In this document: positions 58,151 to 64,000 of the stretch, one piece after another | Layout of the letters: every line of letters begins with the position of its first letter | Numbering within the stretch: position 1 is the stretch's first letter | Assembly: GCF_027922425.1 (NCBI RefSeq) | Contig: NZ_BSFQ01000039.1 | Coordinates: forward strand, 1 to 64,000 | Direction: 5' to 3' | DNA from: Pseudonocardia halophobica | GTDB lineage: Bacteria > Actinomycetota > Actinomycetes > Mycobacteriales > Pseudonocardiaceae | DNA length: 64,000 nt | Made by a program: the position numbers and the translations under genes | The notes under the pieces: generated by a model | What the model was told of the DNA's origin: nothing | Seen by the model: only the letters and a program-made list of their open reading frames with translations | Databases searched by the model: none

Positions 58151-58906
58151 GTGATCGACCTGACGGGCCTCAACGCGGTGGTCACCGGTGGCAACGGCGG
58201 CATCGGGCTGGGCATGGCGACCGGCATGGCGAAGGCCGGCGCGAACATCGCGATCTGGGCGCGGGACGAGGCGAAGAGCGCGGAGGCGGTCGCCGGGCTG
58301 GAGAAGCTGGGCGTGCGCGCCCTGGCCCTGACCTGCGACGTCGCCGACGAGGCCCAGGTGGCCGACGCCATGGAGCGCACCGTGTCCGAGCTCGGGCCGC
58401 TGGGCTGCCTGGTCGCGAACTCGGGGACCTCGGGCCGGCACACCGTGGTCGAGAGCTCGCTCGAGGACTGGCGGCGGATCATGAGCGTCAACCTCGACGG
58501 CGCGTTCCTGACCTGCCGGGAGGCCGCCCGCCGGTTCGTCGACCAGGGCTCGGGCGGCTCGATCGTCGTCGTCAGCTCGATGATCGCGGCCTTCGGCGGC
58601 GTCGGGCAGTCCGCCTACGCCGCCAGCAAGACGGGGCTGCTCGGGCTGAGCCGCACGCTCGCCGTCGAGCTGGCCCGGCACCGAGTGCGGGTGAACGCGC
58701 TGATCCCGGGGTGGACGGTGACCGGGCTGAGCTCGGGCGGCTACGCCGACGACCGCTTCCGCACCGCGACCACGCAGCGCACCCCGGTGCGGCGGTGGGC
58801 GGACCCGGCGGAGTTCGAGGAGGTCGGCGCCTACCTCGCCGACCCGTCGTTGACCTTCCACACCGGCGACGAGGTCCGGATCGACGGCGGCTACACGATC
58901 TTCTGA
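58151..58906 (+). CDS. Short-chain dehydrogenase/reductase
   Basis: A 251-residue classical SDR oxidising or reducing a hydroxyl/keto group with NAD(P)(H). The cofactor motif is VTGGNGGIGLGM, followed by CDVADEAQV, VANSGTSG and the catalytic Asn114, Ser142/143 (VVVSSM), Tyr156 and Lys160 (YAASK). The C-terminus GDEVRIDGGYTIF is typical. GTG 58151 is preferred for the GGGAGCGGG just before it. Regulation by the divergent XRE-cupin protein is likely; the substrate is unknown. Confidence 0.92.
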   Translation: MIDLTGLNAVVTGGNGGIGLGMATGMAKAGANIAIWARDEAKSAEAVAGLEKLGVRALALTCDVADEAQVADAMERTVSELGPLGCLVANSGTSGRHTVVESSLEDWRRIMSVNLDGAFLTCREAARRFVDQGSGGSIVVVSSMIAAFGGVGQSAYAASKTGLLGLSRTLAVELARHRVRVNALIPGWTVTGLSSGGYADDRFRTATTQRTPVRRWADPAEFEEVGAYLADPSLTFHTGDEVRIDGGYTIF

Positions 58907-58958
58907 GCGGGGCGTGCGGAGCGAGCACCGGTACCGACGCTCTGGGACCCTGGACCGG

Positions 58959-59597
58959 GTGAGCACGACGAGACGGAGCGGCGTCGCCGGGGTCGTGGTC
59001 GGCGCGGCGGCGGCCGGGATCGGCTGGGCCGCGCGCGACTACCGGCGGTGGAAGGCCCTGGGCCCGGGCGGGGTGCCGGCGAACCCGGTGGGGTGGCTGG
59101 CGGTGAGCGGGATGCGGCTGCGTGCCCGCGATCCCTACACGTGGCGGGAGGCGGGCAGCGGGGACGTCGACCGCGGGCTGCTGACCCTGCCCCCGCGGGC
59201 GGGGGAGCGGCCCGAGGTCGGCCCGCACCCCGTCCCGCACCGGGTCCTCACCCAGCACGCGGACCAGGCACGGGTCGCCGCCCTGCAGGACGTGGTCGAG
59301 GAGCTCGCCGGGCGCGACGACCTGGAGATGCGGACGAGCGGCTGGGAGAAGCACCATCCCGCGCTGTGGCGGACCGGCGGCGCCGAGATCGGGCACGTCC
59401 ACCCCGCGGACGGGTCGATGCACGTCGTGCTCGCCCCGCTCGACGCCCGCGTGGTCGTCGCCCGCCGGTGGGGCGAGTTCCACCCGCTGGCGGGCCGGAT
59501 GCTGGGCCTGCCCGAGGGCTACGTGCTGCTCTACCCGCCGCGGACCGACGCCGAGATCGGGTATCTGCGGTCGATCCTCGAGGCCGCCGCCCGCTGA
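58959..59597 (+). CDS. Membrane-anchored DUF5519 (luciferase-type domain) protein
   Basis: A 212-residue protein with one hydrophobic N-terminal segment (GVAGVVVGAAAAGIGWA, about residues 8-24) and a C-terminal domain containing WEKHHPALWRTGGAEIGHVH PADGSMHVVL (split here), WGEFHPLAG and YVLLYPPRTDAEIGYL. The domain is called luciferase in some databases but has no LLM signature. A related domain ends the protein at 56122-57279. Clustered His residues suggest metal or ligand binding. Function unknown. Confidence 0.7.
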   Translation: MSTTRRSGVAGVVVGAAAAGIGWAARDYRRWKALGPGGVPANPVGWLAVSGMRLRARDPYTWREAGSGDVDRGLLTLPPRAGERPEVGPHPVPHRVLTQHADQARVAALQDVVEELAGRDDLEMRTSGWEKHHPALWRTGGAEIGHVHPADGSMHVVLAPLDARVVVARRWGEFHPLAGRMLGLPEGYVLLYPPRTDAEIGYLRSILEAAAR

Positions 59598-59636
59598 CCG
59601 GTGCCGAGCGGTGCCGACCCGGTGCCGGGCCGGTCC

Positions 59637-59672
59637 CGGGCGCGGCGCCCACCCCCCGCGGCGCCGCGCCCG
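59637..59672. terminator. Bidirectional terminator
   Basis: CGGGCGCGGCGCC pairs with GGCGCCGCGCCCG (13 bp, perfect) over a 10-base loop between the convergent DUF5519 and DUF1707 genes. Confidence 0.82.
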
Positions 59673-59677
59673 AGGTT

Positions 59678-60115
59678 CTAGTGCCGACTTCCGGAGGGCC
59701 GGCTGCCGCAGACCTGGCGCCCGGACAGGGTGCCGAGGAGGAGCATCGCGCCCCACGGCCCGGCGACCCAGATCGGCCAGAAGGGCAGCGGGTGCCCGGC
59801 GCCGAGCGACGTCGCCACCCACACCACGAGGCAGATCGCGTTCACCACGATCCACGGCACCCACGCGGCCACGAGCGGGGCCGGCGGGACACGTCGGGCC
59901 CGGACCGGAGCCGGCTGCGCCGCCTGCCGCGTCGGCAGGTCGGCGAAGACCGCGTCGAGCTCCCTGCGGGTCCGGGCCGCGTAGACCCGGTCGACCCGGC
60001 GCTCGTACTCGGCGAGGTCGAGCCGCCCCGTCCCCACCTCGGCGGCCAGCCGGGCCGCCCCGCGCTCCCGCTCGTCGTCGCCGATGCGGATCCCCGTCCC
60101 GCCCTGCTCGGTCAT
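59678..60115 (-). CDS. DUF1707 domain membrane protein
   Basis: A 145-residue protein with an N-terminal DUF1707 domain (IRIGDDERERGAARLAAEVG, then GRLDLAEYERRVDRVYAART and ELDAVFADLP) followed by two membrane helices (around IVVNAICLVVWVATSL and WIWVAGPWGAMLLLG-like FWPIWVAGPWGAMLLLG). DUF1707 is an actinobacterial SHOCT-like module, often in small membrane or regulatory proteins of unknown role. Upstream lies a double GACATGTC palindrome overlapping a TTGACA box, so the gene is probably tightly regulated. Confidence 0.87.
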   Translation of the reverse strand: MTEQGGTGIRIGDDERERGAARLAAEVGTGRLDLAEYERRVDRVYAARTRRELDAVFADLPTRQAAQPAPVRARRVPPAPLVAAWVPWIVVNAICLVVWVATSLGAGHPLPFWPIWVAGPWGAMLLLGTLSGRQVCGSRPSGSRH

Positions 60116-60165
60116 CGCGAACCACCACCCCCGTCGGACGCCACGAGTGTGCTCCGGTCACGACC

Positions 60166-60187
60166 GACATGTCAAGTTCGACATGTC
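60166..60187 (-). promoter_or_regulatory. Paired GACATGTC palindromes at the DUF1707 promoter
   Basis: Two 8-bp palindromes GACATGTC (60166-60173 and 60180-60187) are separated by AAGTTC. On the minus strand they create TTGACA, a good -35, with CACACT 18 bases further on as a weak -10. A dimeric repressor binding here would block this promoter. Confidence 0.6.
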
Positions 60188-60190
60188 AGT

Positions 60191-62311
60191 TCAGGACGGC
60201 GGGACGGCGCACCTCAGCACGACCATCGAGCGGGCCTGGATCCGCATCCGCGCCCCGGCCTTCTGGGTGCGCCGGCGCGTGTTCGCCAGCAGGGGGTCCG
60301 CGGTGTCGACGGCCGTCTCCCAGATCCGGCCGTACTCCTCGCCGGGCAACGTGAACTGGACCTGCTGGTGGTGGGTGTTGATCAGCAGCAGGAAGGAGTC
60401 GTCCACGATCCGCACGCCGAGGTGGTCGCGGTCCGGGATGCCCTGCCCGTTGAGGTAGATCGCCAGCGACCGGGTCTGCGGGCGCTGCCAGTCCTCGTCG
60501 GTCATGTACGCGCCGTCGGGCCGCAGCCAGGCGATGTCGTCCATGCTGGACCCCTGGATGGGCCGGCCCTGGAAGAAGCGCTGCCGGCGGAAGATCGGGT
60601 GCTTGGCACGCAGCGCCGTGAGGCACCCGACGAACTCGGTGAGCACCTCGTGCTCCCGGGCGCGCTCCCAGTCGACCCAGGACAGCTCGTTGTCCTGGCA
60701 GTAGACGTTGTTGTTGCCCTGCTGGGTGCGGCCCAGCTCGTCGCCGTGCGCGATCATCGGCACGCCCTGCGAGAGCAGCAGCGTGGTGAGGATGTTGCGC
60801 TTCTGCCGCTCACGCAGCGCGTGGACCTGCACGTCCTCGGTCGGGCCCTCCGCACCGTGGTTCCAGGAGCGGTTGTGGCTCTCCCCGTCCCGGTTGTCCT
60901 CGCCGTTGGCCTCGTTGTGCTTCTCGTTGTACGAGACGAGGTCCTCGAGGGTGAAGCCGTCGTGCGCGGTCACGAAGTTGATCGACGCGATCGGGCGCCG
61001 GTTGTCCGCCTCGTAGAGGTCCGAGGAACCGGTGAACCGGGCCGCGAACTCGCCGAGGCTGGCCGGTTCGCCGCGCCAGAAGTCCCGGACCGTGTCGCGG
61101 TAGCGCCCGTTCCACTCCGTCCACAGCGGCGGGAACCCGCCGACCTGGTAGCCGCCGTCGCCGACGTCCCACGGCTCGGCGATCAGCTTCACCTGGCTCA
61201 CCACGGGGTCCTGGTTGACCAGGTCGAAGAACGCGGACAGGCGGTCCACCGCGTGGAACTCGCGGGCGAGCGAGGAGGCGAGGTCGAACCGGAAGCCGTC
61301 GACGTGCATCTCGGTGACCCAGTAGCGCAGCGAGTCCATGAGCAGCCGCAGCGACTCGTGGTGGCGGACGTTGAGGCTGTTCCCGGTGCCCGTGGTGTCG
61401 AAGTAGTACATCGGGTCGCCGTCGACGAGCCGGTAGTAGGCGTGGTTGTCGATGCCGCGGAAGGACAGCGTCGGGCCCAGGTGGTTGCCCTCGGCCGTGT
61501 GGTTGTAGACGACGTCGAGGATCACCTCGACGCCCGCCCGGTGCAGCGCCCGGACCATCGACTTGAACTCCGCCACCTGCTCGCCCCGGGTGCCGAAGCA
61601 GGCGTAGCCGTTGTGCGGGGCGAAGAAGCCGATGGTGTTGTAGCCCCAGTAGTTGCGCAGGCCCTTGTCGTCGAGTGTGGAGTCGTGCACGAACTGGTGC
61701 ACGGGCATGAGCTCGACGGCGGTGACCCCGAGCTCGCGGAAGTGGTCGATCATCACCGGGTGCGCCAGGCCGGCGTAGGTGCCGCGGACGTCCTTCGGGA
61801 TGTCGGGGTGGCGCATGGTCATGCCGCGCACGTGCGCCTCGTAGACGACCGTCTCGTTGTACGGGATCCGCAGCGGGCGGTCGTCCTGCCAGTCGAAGTA
61901 CGGGCTGACCACGACGGACGTCATCGCGTACGGGCCCGAGTCCTGGTCGTTGTAGGAGTCGGGGTCGCCGAAGCGGTAGGAGAACAGCGCCTCGTTCCAG
62001 CGGTACTCGCCGTCGATCGCCTTCGCGTAGGGGTCGAGCAGCAGCTTCGACGGGTTGCACCGCAGTCCCGCGTGCGGGTCGTACGGGCCGTGCACCCGGT
62101 AGCCGTAGCGCTGCCCCGGCCCGACGCGCGGCAGGTAGCCGTGCCAGATCAGGCCGTTGCGCTCGGGCAGCACCACGCGCTCCTCGGTGCCGTCGTCGTG
62201 CACGAGGCACAGCTCGATGCGCTCGGCGACCTCGGAGAAGATCGCGAAGTTGGTGCCTCCCCCGTCGAAGGTCGAGCCCAGCGGGTAGGGCGAGCCGGGC
62301 CAGATGTGCAC
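60191..62311 (-). CDS. glgX: Glycogen debranching enzyme
   Basis: A 706-residue GH13 enzyme that hydrolyses alpha-1,6 branches of glycogen. It has an N-terminal CBM48 domain (YPLGSTFDGGGTNFAIFSEV), the catalytic nucleophile in DGFRFDLASSL, the acid in LIAEPWDVGDGGYQVGGFPP and the transition-state Asp in NFVTAHDGFTLEDLVSYN. TWNHG-type NRSWNHGAEG is also typical. GTG 62311 has GGAGGAC immediately before it and starts VHIWPGSPYPLG. Length fits GlgX/TreX. It is divergent from the acyl-CoA dehydrogenase gene. Confidence 0.95.
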   Translation of the reverse strand: MHIWPGSPYPLGSTFDGGGTNFAIFSEVAERIELCLVHDDGTEERVVLPERNGLIWHGYLPRVGPGQRYGYRVHGPYDPHAGLRCNPSKLLLDPYAKAIDGEYRWNEALFSYRFGDPDSYNDQDSGPYAMTSVVVSPYFDWQDDRPLRIPYNETVVYEAHVRGMTMRHPDIPKDVRGTYAGLAHPVMIDHFRELGVTAVELMPVHQFVHDSTLDDKGLRNYWGYNTIGFFAPHNGYACFGTRGEQVAEFKSMVRALHRAGVEVILDVVYNHTAEGNHLGPTLSFRGIDNHAYYRLVDGDPMYYFDTTGTGNSLNVRHHESLRLLMDSLRYWVTEMHVDGFRFDLASSLAREFHAVDRLSAFFDLVNQDPVVSQVKLIAEPWDVGDGGYQVGGFPPLWTEWNGRYRDTVRDFWRGEPASLGEFAARFTGSSDLYEADNRRPIASINFVTAHDGFTLEDLVSYNEKHNEANGEDNRDGESHNRSWNHGAEGPTEDVQVHALRERQKRNILTTLLLSQGVPMIAHGDELGRTQQGNNNVYCQDNELSWVDWERAREHEVLTEFVGCLTALRAKHPIFRRQRFFQGRPIQGSSMDDIAWLRPDGAYMTDEDWQRPQTRSLAIYLNGQGIPDRDHLGVRIVDDSFLLLINTHHQQVQFTLPGEEYGRIWETAVDTADPLLANTRRRTQKAGARMRIQARSMVVLRCAVPPS

Positions 62312-62499
62312 GTGTCCTCCGAAGCATGACGAGCGGGAGACAGTTCTAACCCGCCCGGGCGACGTCGGCCACTCCGGGCGATCCGGCGGCGCCGACGTTG
62401 GGCCGGGCGGGTGTGGTGCGGGGTGACGGGTGGGGGATCGGGTCGCCCGCGCGGCGATGATGGAATCACCGCGCACCGTCGCCGACCGGAAGGACCGCC

Positions 62500-63678
62500 G
62501 TGGACTTCACACTCCCCGAGACCGCCCTCGCCGTGCAGGAGGGCGTGCGCGCGATCGGCGCCCGCTACGACCACGCCTACTGGTCGAGGCTGGAGGAGGA
62601 GCACCGCTTCCCGTGGGAGGTCTGGAGGGACCTGGCCGACGGCGGCTGGATCGGGCTGACCGTGCCGGAGGAGTACGGCGGCGGCGGGCAGGGGATGCTC
62701 GAGCTGGCCGTGGCCTGCGAGACCCTGGCCGCCTCGGGCGGCACCGGCGGGATCTTCCTCTACGTCCTCACCCCCGGCTTCGGCGCGACCACGCTCGCCC
62801 GGCACGGCACCGAGGAGCAGAAGAAGCGGCTGCTGCCCGGCCTCGCGTCCGGCGACACCCAGTTCTGCATGGCCCTCACCGAGCCCGACGCCGGCAGCGA
62901 CGCCCTCCGCATCCGCACCCGCGCCGTCCGGGACGGCGGCGACTTCGTGATCAACGGCCAGAAGATCTGGATCTCCGGGCTGGAGAACGCCGACTGGATG
63001 ATCGCGATCACGCGCACGATCCCCGCCGAGGAGGCGAAACCCCGCACCGGCGGGTTCACCCTGTTCCTGGTCGACGTCAAGGAGGCGGTCGCCGCCGGGA
63101 CGCTGCAGTACACCCCGATCCCCAAGCTGGGTAGCAACGTCGTCACCTCCAGCCAGGTCTTCTTCGACGACCTGCGGGTGCCCGCCGGGAACGTCCTCGG
63201 CGAGGTCGACGGCGGCTTCTCGGTGCTGTGGGACGTCCTCAACCCCGAGCGCATCCTCGCCGCGGCCGGGGGAGTGGGCACCGCCGACGCCGCGCTCGAC
63301 GTCGCCGTGCGGTACGCGAAGGAACGCGAGGTGTTCGGCCGCCCGATCGGCGCCAACCAGGGCATCCAGTTCCCGCTCGCGCAGATCAAGGCGAAGACCG
63401 AGCTGGGCAGGCTGATGACCTACAAGGCCGCGTGGCTCTTCGACCGGGGCCTGCCCTGCCACGCCGAGACGAACATCGCCAAGCTCACCGGGGCGCAGGT
63501 GGGGTGGGAGGCGGCCAACCAGGCCTTCCAGACCTTCGGCGGCATGGCGTACTCGAAGGAGTACCCGGTGGAGCGGTTGTTCCGGGACTCCCGCATCGCC
63601 CGCAACATCCCCGTGGCCGAGGAGCTGGTCCTCGCCCACGTCGGCACCCAGGTCCTGGGGCTGCCGCGGAGCTACTGA
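62500..63678 (+). CDS. Acyl-CoA dehydrogenase
   Basis: A 392-residue FAD enzyme that introduces a 2,3 double bond into acyl-CoA. It shows LTVPEEYGGGGQGMLEL, FCMALTEPDAGSD, FVINGQKIWISGLENADWM and the C-terminal YPVERLFRDSRIARNIPVAE EL (split here). The YEGT catalytic-Glu motif of medium-chain enzymes is absent; this NIPVAEEL type is also seen in the family, where the base may be elsewhere. GTG start with GGAAGGA upstream. Substrate range cannot be predicted. Confidence 0.92.
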   Translation: MDFTLPETALAVQEGVRAIGARYDHAYWSRLEEEHRFPWEVWRDLADGGWIGLTVPEEYGGGGQGMLELAVACETLAASGGTGGIFLYVLTPGFGATTLARHGTEEQKKRLLPGLASGDTQFCMALTEPDAGSDALRIRTRAVRDGGDFVINGQKIWISGLENADWMIAITRTIPAEEAKPRTGGFTLFLVDVKEAVAAGTLQYTPIPKLGSNVVTSSQVFFDDLRVPAGNVLGEVDGGFSVLWDVLNPERILAAAGGVGTADAALDVAVRYAKEREVFGRPIGANQGIQFPLAQIKAKTELGRLMTYKAAWLFDRGLPCHAETNIAKLTGAQVGWEAANQAFQTFGGMAYSKEYPVERLFRDSRIARNIPVAEELVLAHVGTQVLGLPRSY

Positions 63679-63693
63679 CGAGCGGTGTCCCGC

Positions 63694-64000
63694 TCAGGAC
63701 AGGACGAGCGGCGGGCCCGAGTCGAGGAGCAACCGCAGCGAGGGCGCGCCGTCCGGGGTGATCGAGAGACCCGGGAGCGTGGGTCCCGGCGGGACCGCCC
63801 CGGTCAGCCGGGTCGCGACGATGCCGGTGGCGCCGCCGGGGTGCGGGGGACCGGGCCGGTGGGCGAGGCCGGTGAGCTGGGCGTCGGACAGCTCGGCGAC
63901 CGCGAGGAACGGCATGTCCGGGTCGCCCTCGTGCACCGCGAGCGTCGGCCCGTTCGGCACGGTGTAGCGGCGGAAACGCCCCTCCGGCAGCGTGCCGCGC
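63694..64000 (-). CDS. Partial gene at the right edge, unknown function
   Basis: An open minus-strand frame runs from the window edge to a stop at 63694, about 102 residues. It includes LPEGRFRRYTVPNGPTLAVH and FLAVAELSDAQLTGLAHRPG. No stop occurs before the edge, so the N-terminus lies outside. I do not recognise the family; codon pattern and convergent layout with the acyl-CoA dehydrogenase gene support a real coding region. Confidence 0.55.
   Translation of the reverse strand, partial: RGTLPEGRFRRYTVPNGPTLAVHEGDPDMPFLAVAELSDAQLTGLAHRPGPPHPGGATGIVATRLTGAVPPGPTLPGLSITPDGAPSLRLLLDSGPPLVLS

Noticed and set aside
59048..62329. Long plus-strand frame opposite glgX
   Set aside because: Antisense to a clearly recognisable GlgX and without any motif of its own; produced by the codon bias of the real gene.

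Overview
The window reads as chromosomal DNA of a high-GC actinomycete. Coding density is high, many genes start with GTG, and 4-nt GTGA/ATGA stop-start overlaps are very common. Families such as DUF1707, FCD-type GntR regulators, luciferase-like (LLM) flavin monooxygenases, ROK regulators, ManD and the HVDLLR-type sulfur leader peptide are typical of Actinobacteria. A Pseudonocardiaceae-like host is my inference only; there is no rRNA or tRNA to test it.

Left edge (1-1820): the end of an IS3-type insertion sequence, a 32-bp tandem duplication, a DinB-like gene, a small membrane protein and a doubly deleted remnant of an SsuD-type monooxygenase. This stretch looks rearranged. 1822-8396 (minus): a GH15 glucan/trehalose hydrolase, gnd, zwf and a FUSC membrane protein form one translationally coupled operon, preceded by a QsdR-like TetR regulator. 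That regulator is divergent from an alpha/beta hydrolase gene that appears to carry a 1-nt frameshift.

10371-20590: a hexuronate/hexonate catabolic operon (ManD mannonate dehydratase, fructuronate reductase, MHS transporter, idonate-type dehydrogenase, KDG kinase, KDPG aldolase) under an FCD GntR regulator, followed by xylose isomerase and its ROK repressor. 20640-23770: a TesB thioesterase, a 2OG-Fe(II) oxygenase and an orphan NMT1/THI5-type binding lipoprotein.

24339-36507: the most striking block, a 12-gene polycistron. It encodes a GntR regulator, acetamidase/formamidase, an AtzH-amidase fusion, an isochorismatase-fold cysteine hydrolase, a cupin, a creatininase-family hydrolase, a THI5-type ABC importer, an LLM monooxygenase, a second amidase and an FAD oxidoreductase. 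Nearly every junction overlaps by 1-4 nt. Five C-N hydrolases plus two flavoenzymes and a dedicated importer suggest complete oxidation and hydrolysis of an imported N-heterocycle or ureide of unknown identity.

36582-46462: small catabolic modules. These are another LLM enzyme, a beta-propeller with a TIM-barrel protein, an IclR-controlled CoA transferase/CMD pair, and an FAH/hydrolase/amidohydrolase operon with a GntR regulator whose intergenic region carries phased ATTGGT boxes. 46582-54632: a sulfur-scavenging operon headed by a SAM-I riboswitch and a cysteine-containing HVDLLR leader peptide, then two LLM monooxygenases and an oligopeptide-type ABC importer.

54685-64000: mixed housekeeping and regulatory genes. 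They include a small basic protein, a STAS protein, an ankyrin protein, a catalytically degenerate hydrolase fused to a DUF5519 domain, an XRE-cupin regulator divergent from an SDR, a stand-alone DUF5519 protein, a DUF1707 membrane protein, glycogen debranching enzyme GlgX, an acyl-CoA dehydrogenase and a partial gene at the right edge. All assignments were made by eye from motifs; no database search was run.
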